This document shows positions 8,401 to 15,263 of a stretch of 58,640 nucleotides of DNA, piece by piece. The notes beneath the pieces are model-generated. The model saw only the letters and a list, made by a program, of their open reading frames with translations. It made no database searches and was not told the origin of the DNA. Each line of letters opens with the position of its first letter. Positions within the stretch are counted from its first letter, which is position 1. The stretch lies in the NCBI GenBank assembly GCA_012719495.1, contig JAAYAG010000070.1:1-58640 (forward strand), in the 5' to 3' direction. A program made the translations under genes and the position numbers. This stretch comes from Bacteroidales bacterium. Lineage in GTDB: Bacteria > Bacteroidota > Bacteroidia > Bacteroidales > Prolixibacteraceae.

Positions 8401-10970
8401 GGCCAATAGAAATGAGCCAAAATATAGGAAATCTGAAAAACGGCGAAAAAAAGAACCTTTTCTTTCGAATGATTGTTGATGGTCTGCATATTAATAACAT
8501 AGTAAATACAATTTCAGTGCTTTCCAGTGTGGAGGAACTGAAAAATACAGATAATTCGGTAAATTTTACAGTTATAGTTTCTCCAGCTTGCGATTTGTTA
8601 GTAACCATTACCGACGAAAAACCGGGATATCTTCCTGGCTCTATCATAGAATATATCATGCAGATAAGCAACCAAAGTGCAGCTTCTGTCAGCGGTGCAC
8701 GAGTTGTTCACACCCCTTCGGTTAATACCACAGTCACTGGTTGGGTGGCTACCGGTTCTGCCGGTACAATTTTCCTGCCCTCAGGAAATGGGAATGTCGA
8801 CCAGCTTGTTACCATTCCTGCGTGGGGAACAATTACTTATAAAGTTTGGGTTTCGGTTCCTGACAACTATTCCGGAACATTATCGAGCAGTGCTTCGGTT
8901 TCTGCTCCTGCACCTTTTACCGATACTGATCAGACAAATAATGTTTCAACAGATAACAATGTTCTTAGTGATGAGTCGCGTTTAATACTCACTAAAACAC
9001 TCGACCAAAGTGAAGCCTACGCGGGCGACACCATTGTTTTTACTATTAAGTTGCAAAACAATAGTCCAAACGAAGCTTCTAATGTTATTATCACTGACCA
9101 GCTTCCCGAGGGGTTGATTTTTGTAAGCGCATCTACTGGCGGGCTTCACAGCAATGGCGTGGTTACATGGTCGTCGCCATTACTTCTGCCTGGTTCATCA
9201 TTAATTGCCCGCTTAGAAACAAAAATCAAGAGCAGTGTTAACGATAACAAAATAATACGAAACCAGGCAAAAGCAAATGCCGAAAATGCAACCGATGAAA
9301 TTGAAAGCAATCCGGCAGATGTGCTGGTTCACAGGCAGTCAGTTCTTGTTATCAGCAAACAGTCAGAAAGGCAAACTATTGAAGCTGGTGTCCCTTTTAA
9401 TTATACGATTGAAATTACAAACTATGGCCCGAGTGATATTGATAACGTAGAGGTAACCGACTATTTGCCGTCAGAATTACAATACGTTGCCGACAATAAT
9501 GGAGGTGTTTTATCGGATAACGACGTTATATGGAATTCCGGAATTTTACCTGCTGGTGAAAACAAAGTATTTTTACTTACTGTTACTGCCGATGAAAAAA
9601 TTCCAGATGGATCTGTTATTCAAAATGTTGCTTCAATCAACCCATCGGTTCCGGGGAGTGGAGTACTCAGTGATACCGTGAGGGTTACAGTGAATTCAAA
9701 AGCTTCATTTGAAATACTACTGGAAACGGAAGATTCAGTAATGGCCGGTGATTATATGGAATATCGTATCACGGTGAGCAATACCAGTGTAAATAAAGCA
9801 ACATCAGTCGTTGTTGCAAACCAACTTCCCGAAGGGCTGAACTTTGTTTCTGCTTCAAACCAGGGGAGCGCCGACGGGAATAGTGTAACCTGGACATTAT
9901 CGTCGTTGTATGCTGGGGAAATCAAACAATTTATCTTGAGGGTACAGGCCAGCGCTGGTTTACCTCATGGAACACTAATCCAGAATCATGTGTCGGTTAG
10001 TGCAACTAATTCGGGTGGCGATTTTTTGAGCAATCAGACTACAACCAAAGTGATTTCCATTCCACTTGTTGCTAACGACGATATCGGAACTCCGTTAATA
10101 GGAACCGAAGGGGGAATAGTGTTACCCAATATCCTTGAAAATGATTTATACGGAGGGAACACAATATCGTTATCCACAGTTTCTATTTACCAAGTATTTG
10201 CTACAGATCATAAAATAAACTTAGAAACTTCGACAGGCCGTGTAATGGTAGAAAAAGGCACCTCGGCAGGCAAATATGAATTAAATTATCGTGTTTGTTT
10301 GCTTTCTGTTCCTGCTTTTTGCGATACTGCAAAAGTAACTATTGATGTTTTGCAGCCAGCACTTCAAGCTAATGAAGATGTTGGTGAATTGATTGATAAT
10401 ATGCAGGGTGGAGAAGCTGTAGCTAATGTACTCGACAATGATATTTTCAATGGTTTACCTTGCGAAATTTCAGAAGTAACTCTTTCGGTACTTCAGCCAG
10501 CTCCTGTTGAAGGTATTGATTTCGACGTGCAAACTGGTCGGATCTATGTACAGCAGGGAACTTCTGTGGGGAACTATGAAATAGTGTATTCTCTTTGCGA
10601 CGTTGTGAATCCATTAAATTGTGACAATGCAGTTGTTACAATCTCGGTGACCGACCAGTGTGATTTACTTGTTCCGACAGGTTTTTCGCCTAATGGAGAT
10701 CAAATAAACGACCGTTTTATGATTCGTTGCATTGGACGTTACCCCAACGCCACTATGGCGGTATATAACCGGTGGGGCAACCTGGTGTATAGTAAATCGA
10801 ATTACGGGAACACTGATATATGGGGCGAAGAAGATGCATGGTGGGATGGTACTTCAACCAATTCGCTTGCTGTTGGTGAAGAATTACCAACTGGAACCTA
10901 TTTATACATTCTCGATCTGAAAAATGGCAACGATAAGCCCAAAACAGGATCAATATTTCTTAATCGATAA
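2439..10970 (+). CDS. Giant secreted DUF11-repeat adhesin with T9SS type B sorting domain
   Basis: The product has 2843 residues. The N-terminus is a long signal peptide ending near LHAQP; ATG 2454 is an equally good start and gives a shorter n-region. A non-repeat domain of about 270 residues is followed by one cadherin-like/Ig-like module (about 269-365). Nine DUF11-type beta-sandwich repeats begin near residues 367, 485, 605, 730, 852, 974, 1098, 1222 and 1347. Then come five repeats of about 93 residues (1464-1925), five more DUF11 repeats (from about 1927, 2051, 2180, 2301 and 2422), and two further Ig-like modules (from 2544 and about 2643). Residues 2741-2843 form the gliding-motility-associated C-terminal domain, starting CDLLVPTGFSPNGD and ending GSIFLNR. 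That domain directs type IX secretion and surface attachment. The stop overlaps the start of the PorP/SprF gene by one base. It resembles SprB in architecture, not by sequence I can align. Confidence 0.9.
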   Translation: MRVKAMKKNCLQYIKKTRNCKPQFTPKVFCLVLFFLSFNLHAQPTILDAADVIFTFIESNRIVEINEGNNGLNEGSVHRFLNVATVENVDLDALISIQRMVNASVLAIDEDYLYGNPVWLQPKITTSGANGGFVSFSIKFVQSGSSEPVFIKNYSLSALDIDGFGTSQREFVEFSGFHSYTTNSQTGITVESGQISGGTRFLGKPKYVQGLAFENSSSVILSTNNPVSEFLFAIGTMGAYPEANFSFQMGLSAGIFSSPTTVSNSFPIAVNDILPPVNAGLNAPNYFNVLQNDFYLGRNISESEHLLSIVKPASNLGVTLNTSTGYISVAKTTPPGIYEITYKACAINPAGKCDTAIAFVQVAAANIELALQSTKSSLLAGEGNSYLITVKNNGPLDAYGVQVIDTFPAGLTVLKTLPSHGFWEGAKWMIGQLPAGAQETLRVDTKVVSSYWGNLLNRAIASSQTFDPDATNNLGVSISTVGIAYDLSVQIDASQDIISSGNEIEYTITATNNGPSDASGVMVNTTFSPALTNFNVESTAGSWNKPTWNIGSLPSGKSEKMTVQAKVLSHISGSISSSVSLVPSPYTLNPANDQSTEVTFVNSQADISITQQYLTDTLIAGNSSNFIFSITNNGPGDASTLQVISNFSDAFYQTLYSDDNGISWNNWESPFAIESLSTGKTVTLLINTSLKAESVDATSISNVVSVVSQTPDPLLDNNISQITIPLQVQADLKITRSGPDTIIAGEQITYAILIENDGPSSAKNIIVSDTLCQGIENAMFSLDNGATWDHWYGNCEFATIGYKGKITILLRGNVATHFSGNLQSGTTVSSGARDGNLSNNSAQNITIVNSETDLSIIIYPQTSIIQKDSEAVFTVEVQNLGSSLAQNVAIFDSLVSEYFSTSSFLLNDQWVSWSDTMLIGDIEAGYSGTFAIKGIVTPNAPDSIVLALNVTSNTFDVKIENNRFEYKSFLHDEADLAIYLQCDSSVVAGEVSEFSLKIKNIDGAGHTNDIWLNIPSISSQFDSLLYSLDNGLHWQKLNSNLNIADLAQGDSIIVKLKAFIASSAEGLCTFSARVFSSSGDSSLLNNYISNSLVFKSVADLSLSHGIISAYGNPVAGENIVMWLNCANNGPSDVPLYVISNVFTSIFSSAEAIIGQNVTVPWTEVNRFGILKAGKTAMLKIAGKLHADLEGIVSDRYIVTKPVVDPISSNDTSIITFAVQQQSDLKIIANSPQNPVFAGDTVYYALIVENLGPSDADSLTLSGSFIGGSNNVKYSIDNGSTWNNWQNVNLLGQIDYDEKINILVAYPVISTFINGQVISNTLEVSSKSIDLNTLNNYFTHTKTIQACSRLNLTARIGDSEMSLGESDTLTIAIRNNGPSVANDVKINTMLPAGIQYVSDDRDEYDPATGVWNAGVIQSNETRTLKISFIPTNKGQCVNRIVASSTVQDDNMLDNVLLFPMEVDRESQYVVNKQNIDTFVPGTVFASANDSDGVVVSASILSGSLSSGMSFNSVNGNVVVVNPNMLIPGVYKPIIKTIDNHGGVTISEVDLTVHPENETVYYVTFPKLRDNYANGEVLATSVDADGAVVSTTFVSGTLPPGIGINPVNGYITVINRDVLQAGNHSIAISSTDEKGGKTSQQVIVRILSDNEAEYTLPQAKNVDEYFPNDLMASVADIDGAIISASIVDGVLPAGLSLNPINGEIVVADTSLLIMSSRPLMVETIDEKGGLTRSYILLKIGIEQKTVYSVMPAKNVDLYRVNDTLAFANDANGEVISATVIAGQLPAGASLDGVSGLIKVENPGLLVAGFYNVSIRTTDKQGNQSTQQLTLIILADREAQYFVQASKNVSSYIDNDILATVYDPDGEITAAEVVLGQLPVGVAFSSITGSFSVSNKSLLVPKAYPLTVKTTDITGGISFNTIQLSFLATDIQLNMVSYTETVVAGDTIDCQIEVSNNGPFDADNILITYILPEGITSAQYSKDSGRTWIQWPIEMSQNIGNLKNGEKKNLFFRMIVDGLHINNIVNTISVLSSVEELKNTDNSVNFTVIVSPACDLLVTITDEKPGYLPGSIIEYIMQISNQSAASVSGARVVHTPSVNTTVTGWVATGSAGTIFLPSGNGNVDQLVTIPAWGTITYKVWVSVPDNYSGTLSSSASVSAPAPFTDTDQTNNVSTDNNVLSDESRLILTKTLDQSEAYAGDTIVFTIKLQNNSPNEASNVIITDQLPEGLIFVSASTGGLHSNGVVTWSSPLLLPGSSLIARLETKIKSSVNDNKIIRNQAKANAENATDEIESNPADVLVHRQSVLVISKQSERQTIEAGVPFNYTIEITNYGPSDIDNVEVTDYLPSELQYVADNNGGVLSDNDVIWNSGILPAGENKVFLLTVTADEKIPDGSVIQNVASINPSVPGSGVLSDTVRVTVNSKASFEILLETEDSVMAGDYMEYRITVSNTSVNKATSVVVANQLPEGLNFVSASNQGSADGNSVTWTLSSLYAGEIKQFILRVQASAGLPHGTLIQNHVSVSATNSGGDFLSNQTTTKVISIPLVANDDIGTPLIGTEGGIVLPNILENDLYGGNTISLSTVSIYQVFATDHKINLETSTGRVMVEKGTSAGKYELNYRVCLLSVPAFCDTAKVTIDVLQPALQANEDVGELIDNMQGGEAVANVLDNDIFNGLPCEISEVTLSVLQPAPVEGIDFDVQTGRIYVQQGTSVGNYEIVYSLCDVVNPLNCDNAVVTISVTDQCDLLVPTGFSPNGDQINDRFMIRCIGRYPNATMAVYNRWGNLVYSKSNYGNTDIWGEEDAWWDGTSTNSLAVGEELPTGTYLYILDLKNGNDKPKTGSIFLNR
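3537..6830 (+). repeat. Nine tandem DUF11-type repeats in the giant adhesin
   Basis: Each unit is 118-125 residues and opens with a pattern like ADLxI...VxAGxxxxYxIxVxNNGPSxA, typical of DUF11 (TIGR01451) domains. Copies 3, 4, 6 and 8 carry an Asp-box-like SxDxGxxW in the middle of the unit. The repeats are diverged at DNA level, so recent tandem amplification is unlikely. Confidence 0.85.
6828..8215 (+). repeat. Five tandem ~93-residue repeats in the giant adhesin
   Basis: Units start near 6828, 7101, 7380, 7656 and 7936. Each contains, in order, a YxVxxxKNVDxY-like opening, D-x-DG, the turn LPxGxxxxxxxG, and a closing xxTxDxxGG stretch. The turn resembles the putative-Ig (He_PIG) family motif, but the exact family is uncertain. 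They interrupt the DUF11 series. Confidence 0.8.
8217..10067 (+). repeat. Five further DUF11-type repeats in the giant adhesin
   Basis: Units of 121-129 residues begin near 8217, 8589, 8976, 9339 and 9702. The first carries an Asp-box-like SKDSGRTW; the last three have the classic LPEGL or LPSEL strand of DUF11 domains and lack the Asp-box. Confidence 0.8.
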
Positions 10971-11932
10971 TGATGCGGATGAAGGGAAAAATTCAACATA
11001 TCGTTATTTCTTTAGGAATTATTCTATTTCTAATGGCACCGGCGGAAGGTTTTGCCCAACAAGACCCAATGTATACCCAATACATGTTCAATACCCAAAC
11101 AATAAACCCAGCCTATGCCGGTTCTTGGGAATCTATAGGTTTTATGATAATGTCGCGCATGCAATGGGCAGGAATAGAAGGCGCTCCTTCAACGCAAACC
11201 TTTTCATTCCAAATGCCTTTACGCAACGAGAGGATTGGGATTGGCGCCAATTTGGTGAACGACCGGATAGGTTTGGAACAACGCCTGATGGTGAGCCTCG
11301 ATTATTCTTATAAAATTGTATTCGATGGCTATGGGAACCTGCGAATGGGGTTGAAAGCAGGTTTCAGCAGTTATAACAATAACCTTACTGATCACATCTT
11401 GTACGATCCTGTTTCCGATCCATCTTTTATAGGCGACATCGATAACAAGTTTATGCCCAATATGGGTATCGGTTTTTTGTTCGATAATCAGCATTTCTAT
11501 GTAGGGATATCAATGCCAAAGTTGCTCAATACCAGTGTAAATGCTGTTAATGACAAACAAGACAACAGTTTCCCTGTTAAAGGAGAGCTGCGGCATTTTT
11601 TTGCCACTGCAGGATACCTCTATCCAATCGACAACTCAATAAAACTGAAACCAACCATTATGTTGAAATCAATTGCGGGTGCTCCTTTACAACTCGACCT
11701 TTCGGCAAACGTTTTATTGAAAGACAAATTTTGGTTGGGTGCTTTGTATCGCACCGGTGACTCGTTTGGTTTTATTGCCCAGTGGGTTTTCGATAAAAAA
11801 TTACGGGTAGGCTATGCCGTTGATTTTTCAACTTCTCAACTTAGAAAATTCCATTATGGGTCTCACGAAATAATGATTTCTTACGAATTCAAATTTTTAG
11901 AGCGGGATGTCATTTCTCCTCGTTATTTTTGA
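10970..11932 (+). CDS. PorP/SprF family type IX secretion outer-membrane protein
   Basis: The 320-residue product has a signal peptide ending at GFAQQ and then QDPMYTQYMFN and NPAYAGS, the hallmark opening of PorP/SprF proteins. The remainder alternates short beta strands typical of an outer-membrane barrel (for example KLKPTIMLKS and KFWLGALYRTGDSFGF). These proteins are needed to secrete or anchor the T9SS type B adhesin encoded next to them. The start codon overlaps the adhesin stop by one base, and a second ATG follows at 10973, so translational coupling is likely. By position it is the dedicated partner of the giant adhesin, equivalent in role to sprF next to sprB in Flavobacterium; that equivalence is inference. 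Confidence 0.93.
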   Translation: MMRMKGKIQHIVISLGIILFLMAPAEGFAQQDPMYTQYMFNTQTINPAYAGSWESIGFMIMSRMQWAGIEGAPSTQTFSFQMPLRNERIGIGANLVNDRIGLEQRLMVSLDYSYKIVFDGYGNLRMGLKAGFSSYNNNLTDHILYDPVSDPSFIGDIDNKFMPNMGIGFLFDNQHFYVGISMPKLLNTSVNAVNDKQDNSFPVKGELRHFFATAGYLYPIDNSIKLKPTIMLKSIAGAPLQLDLSANVLLKDKFWLGALYRTGDSFGFIAQWVFDKKLRVGYAVDFSTSQLRKFHYGSHEIMISYEFKFLERDVISPRYF

Positions 11933-12022
11933 GGAACGAAATTTGCTTCGTATTTTTACCTCGATGATTTTTCGGGTAAAGTGCAACTCGTTGTTATTTA
12001 ACTAATTTAAGTAATTTGCATT

Positions 12023-13879
12023 GTGAGATATATAACTAAGGAATTTGTTTTTCCACCTTTCTTTTCATGCTTTTATTTGAGCTCACGACGAGCTTTTTCA
12101 ACACTGCTAGTCGCTGTCTCTTTTCTTATAACCGCTTCTGCAAAAGGCCAAGCCCCATCGTTCTTCATGTTCGAGATGAACGAATTCGACATTTCACATG
12201 TAGGTTTCAATACCGAAGCAAGCGATTTCGGGCCTTCGTTTGTTGGCGATGAGCTTTGGTTTTCGGCGTACTCAGAGAAAGATGCAAAGAAAGCTGTACG
12301 CGGAAAAACAAAAAACATTTATTATTCAATTTTCAGAACCCCCATCGATACCAGGGGATATACGCTTTATGAACCCCGTGTTGCCTTAAAAGATATCAAT
12401 AGTGGTTTGCATGAAGGTCCAGTAGCTTATTGTGAGAAAACAAAAGAATTGTTTGTAACCCTCAGTAATACAGTTAATGTTGATGTTGTTGAGAATGGTA
12501 AAACACTGATAAAGGAACGAATAAGGCTAAGTATCGTTTCTTTTGTGAATGAAAATGGGCGATGGGTCAAAAAGGAAGAAATGCCGTTCAACGATAAAAT
12601 TTATTCAGTGGGTCATCCAACTCTTACCCCTTCGGGAGATACATTGTTTTTTACGTCAGATATACCGGAACTTAGTTGCGGAGGTACCGATATATTCATG
12701 GTTGTGAGGCAAAATGGTCAGTGGGGGATGCCGGTTTCATTGTCGAAAAACATTAATACAAAAGGCAATGAGATGTTCCCGTTTTATCATCAGTCGGGAA
12801 TGCTAATTTTTGCTTCAGACAGTTTGGGAAATACCGGAGGACTCGATCTGTTTTGCTGCGATTTGCAGCCTGAAGGTTTTGGTAAAGCATTGCCATTACA
12901 AATGTTTAATAGTCCCTATGATGATTTCGGGCTGATTATTCACCCGTCAGGCGAATCGGGTTATTTTGTCTCTGACCGCCCGGGGCAAAATGGCAGCGAC
13001 GACATCTATTTGGTTAAGATAAAAAACACCTTTGCCCAGGTAAAAGGGAATGTGTACGACGATTTGGAAAACATTCCGGTTTCCGGTGCCGAAGTAACGT
13101 TGTATAATTGTAACGGAGACAAAATAGCGAGTCAGGTTTCAAACCATGATGGACGTTTTGTTTTCAAGGTACTTAGGGGTGGATGCTATGTTGCTGAAGT
13201 TAGTGCCAAAGACTATGCTTCAAACCGGGTGGCATTTGGAAATTCAGACAATGTGTCGGTTCCTTTAACCCACGATCGGACTCTCGAGCTTGTTATTGTT
13301 GATTATGATTCTGGAAAAGCAATTTCCGATGTGCGGTTGCAGGTAGATAGCCAGCCAACGGTTATGGTTCATGAAGATGGGGTGTATTCTAAAAAATTGT
13401 CGACCGAAAAAGTTATGAACCTCTACCTTACCGCTCCCGGATATTTAAACCAACCACTCGAAATAAATACGACCCTTGAGTATTTTACCCGTGACACCTT
13501 ACGATTGAAAAAAATTGAAGTGGGACAAAGTTACCTTCTCGATGGAATAGGCTTTGAACCTGAAACTTCGGTACTTTTGGAATCTTCTCGTATGGCTCTC
13601 GATCGGTTTGTTCGTTTGCTCCATGAAAATCCGGCAATAAAAGCTGAAATTGGATCGTATACCCACACTTCATCTTCAGAGAAGGGCAACCTGAAACTAA
13701 GCCAGCAACGGGCCGAAGCCCTTGTCTCATACATCCGCGATAATGGCATTCGCAAAGAACGTGTTGTTGGCAAAGGATATGGAAAATCGAAACCCCGTAT
13801 TCCCTGCGAACCTTGCACTGTTGATGAAATCTACATAAACGAACGCATCGAATTCAAGATAGCTGCTTTTGTGCGATAG
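12023..13879 (+). CDS. PD40 propeller, CRD and OmpA domain protein (PorE-like)
   Basis: The 618-residue product begins at a GTG; no in-frame ATG precedes the hydrophobic signal segment (FSTLLVAVSFLITASAKG), so GTG is the best start. Residues about 60-330 contain WD40-like PD40 blades (for example GHPTLTPSGDTLFFTSD and GYFVSDRPGQNGSDDIY). A carboxypeptidase-regulatory-like domain follows at about 339-420, and an OmpA C-terminal domain at about 507-615. The peptidoglycan-binding helix NLKLSQQRAEALVSYI is present, but the usual Asp of the preceding TDxxG loop is His548. The order of domains matches PorE of the type IX machinery except that the N-terminal TPR is missing. It follows the adhesin and PorP/SprF genes, so it probably anchors that complex to the cell wall. 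Confidence 0.85.
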   Translation: MRYITKEFVFPPFFSCFYLSSRRAFSTLLVAVSFLITASAKGQAPSFFMFEMNEFDISHVGFNTEASDFGPSFVGDELWFSAYSEKDAKKAVRGKTKNIYYSIFRTPIDTRGYTLYEPRVALKDINSGLHEGPVAYCEKTKELFVTLSNTVNVDVVENGKTLIKERIRLSIVSFVNENGRWVKKEEMPFNDKIYSVGHPTLTPSGDTLFFTSDIPELSCGGTDIFMVVRQNGQWGMPVSLSKNINTKGNEMFPFYHQSGMLIFASDSLGNTGGLDLFCCDLQPEGFGKALPLQMFNSPYDDFGLIIHPSGESGYFVSDRPGQNGSDDIYLVKIKNTFAQVKGNVYDDLENIPVSGAEVTLYNCNGDKIASQVSNHDGRFVFKVLRGGCYVAEVSAKDYASNRVAFGNSDNVSVPLTHDRTLELVIVDYDSGKAISDVRLQVDSQPTVMVHEDGVYSKKLSTEKVMNLYLTAPGYLNQPLEINTTLEYFTRDTLRLKKIEVGQSYLLDGIGFEPETSVLLESSRMALDRFVRLLHENPAIKAEIGSYTHTSSSEKGNLKLSQQRAEALVSYIRDNGIRKERVVGKGYGKSKPRIPCEPCTVDEIYINERIEFKIAAFVR

Positions 13880-14014
13880 TAATAAAAGTTCGTGGTTTTG
13901 TGTTTTAGTTCTTGTTTTTAGGCCTTTTGCAGGCATTTTATAACGACTTGCAGATTATATTTTCTCTTGGTTTTCTGGTTATTGATCTTTGTTTTCAACA
14001 TAAACACAATTACC

Positions 14015-14428
14015 ATGAAAACACAAACTAAGCTTTTGTTGATCCGTTTAGCCGGAATCGTTTCTATCTTTTTTGCGGCATTTCATGCTGGTTTCTATTG
14101 GATATTCAATTGGTCACAAACGCTAAGTACAATGAATACTACCGATAGGGGTATAATGCTTACCTTTAATTTAATATGTATTATACTACTGGCTTATTCT
14201 GTTGTGCTTACATTGGGTTTTACCCGTTATTTAATTGAAGAAAAAATAGGTAACTCATGGCTGATTTTTTTCACGTCTTTTTACATTCTTCGAATTATCA
14301 GCGAATTTGTCTTTTTTGGTTTTAGCATTCCCGGTTCAATTTTGATAATAACAATGTGCTTATTGCCTGCTATTTGCTTTACACTTCCGGTCTTTTACAA
14401 AACGAAACAAACACAGTTAAATCATTAA
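14015..14428 (+). CDS. Small membrane protein of unknown function
   Basis: The 137-residue product, starting MKTQTKLLLIRLAGIV, has about four hydrophobic helices (near residues 8-30, 45-68, 80-103 and 108-130). The frame is open further upstream to 13967, but the ATG at 14015 directly follows a non-coding AT-rich stretch and gives a normal membrane N-terminus. I recognise no family. It is the first of three consecutive small membrane protein genes that run into a LytS/LytTR pair, suggesting a membrane-stress or sensing unit; that is inference from position only. Confidence 0.75.
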   Translation: MKTQTKLLLIRLAGIVSIFFAAFHAGFYWIFNWSQTLSTMNTTDRGIMLTFNLICIILLAYSVVLTLGFTRYLIEEKIGNSWLIFFTSFYILRIISEFVFFGFSIPGSILIITMCLLPAICFTLPVFYKTKQTQLNH

Positions 14429-14439
14429 TAAATAACGAA

Positions 14440-14862
14440 ATGAGACTATATTCGATTGCGACTATCGGAACGTCGCTGCTTTTCTTGTTCCTTTTTATAC
14501 AATTGTTTTTTACTCCCGACGCGTTCGTAGAAGATCTTGGCTTACAAACGTCAGTTCCAATACCCATTCTCGGTCGGCGAACGGCTATGTTTATGCTGGG
14601 TTTTTCGGTACTACTTTTTGGCGCACGCAAATTAATCCATAGCGAAGCAAGACAATGGATTTGCTTATCGACGGGAATAACCATGTTCGGATTGGCTTTA
14701 TTAAGCACTTTTGAAATGATCCGGCAAACAGTGAACAATTCAATATGGACAGCTATCATTCTGGAAACAACGAGTGCATGTCTTTTCTTTATTTTGTATA
14801 TAAAAGGTTTGCGAAATAGTAATAAATCACTAAACAACAACCAATTAAACATAAGTATATGA
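14440..14862 (+). CDS. Small membrane protein of unknown function
   Basis: The 140-residue product starts MRLYSIATIGTSLLFL at the ATG 12 bases after the previous stop; upstream in-frame ATGs lie inside the previous gene. Four hydrophobic segments are visible (about residues 5-23, 48-62, 80-96 and 106-124). A PxxLGRRTAMFMLGFSVLLFGAR stretch around residues 42-63 recalls membrane proteins with a GRR loop, but I cannot name the family. Its stop overlaps the next start by ATGA, so it is translationally coupled to the third gene of the group. Confidence 0.75.
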   Translation: MRLYSIATIGTSLLFLFLFIQLFFTPDAFVEDLGLQTSVPIPILGRRTAMFMLGFSVLLFGARKLIHSEARQWICLSTGITMFGLALLSTFEMIRQTVNNSIWTAIILETTSACLFFILYIKGLRNSNKSLNNNQLNISI

Positions 14863-15239
14863 AAACGCAACTTAGAACTCTGTCGAAAACCGCAGGCTGG
14901 ATTTCGCTTTTGTTGGGCGTAATTCACAGTATAGCAACTGTAGTTGTAGCACCAAGTGCAACATCACTTGGAAAAGATTGGTTCGGGACTTTTATTTTTA
15001 TGTATGTTTCAACCGGATTAGCTTGTTTACTTGCAGGGGGAGGTATGCTTATGTCAACGGCTAAATCAATTGAAGATACCAAGACGGCGAATCAACTTTT
15101 TTTGTTTTCAGCACTATTTATGTTAGTTTTAGGCATTGGTGCGCCAATAGCCATGAGCAACAATCCATTCGGATACATATCGCTTGTGCTTGGTGTTTTT
15201 TCCATATCAATTGCTTTGTTAAGGTTTAGAGAACACTAA
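14859..15239 (+). CDS. Small four-helix membrane protein of unknown function
   Basis: The 126-residue product (MKTQLRTLSKTAGWISLLL) has four predicted transmembrane segments: about residues 12-32, 42-64, 80-98 and 103-121. The start overlaps the preceding stop in an ATGA. It ends 24 bases before the LytS-type kinase gene. No cofactor or catalytic motif is visible. Its first residues resemble those of the first small membrane protein of this group (MKTQ and a short basic segment before helix 1), but the rest differs. Confidence 0.75.
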   Translation: MKTQLRTLSKTAGWISLLLGVIHSIATVVVAPSATSLGKDWFGTFIFMYVSTGLACLLAGGGMLMSTAKSIEDTKTANQLFLFSALFMLVLGIGAPIAMSNNPFGYISLVLGVFSISIALLRFREH

Positions 15240-15263
15240 CGGAATGCCGAAGATGTACTGAGA

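Noticed and set aside
8396-8671. Minus-strand frames inside the giant adhesin
   Set aside because: Low-complexity translations with no recognisable domain, opposite a well-supported repeat protein.
3537-10067. DNA repeat array that might be CRISPR or recombination hot-spot
   Set aside because: The periodicity is at protein level (93-129 residues) with diverged DNA, and there are no short conserved repeats with unique spacers.
11936-11957. Possible terminator after the PorP/SprF gene (ACGAA/TTCGT)
   Set aside because: A 5-bp stem is too weak to call; the OmpA gene could still be in the same transcript.
14379-14927. Long minus-strand open frame of 182 codons
   Set aside because: It lies antisense across the end of the first, all of the second and the start of the third small membrane gene, which have normal starts and membrane profiles. 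It shows no family features and is taken as a shadow frame.
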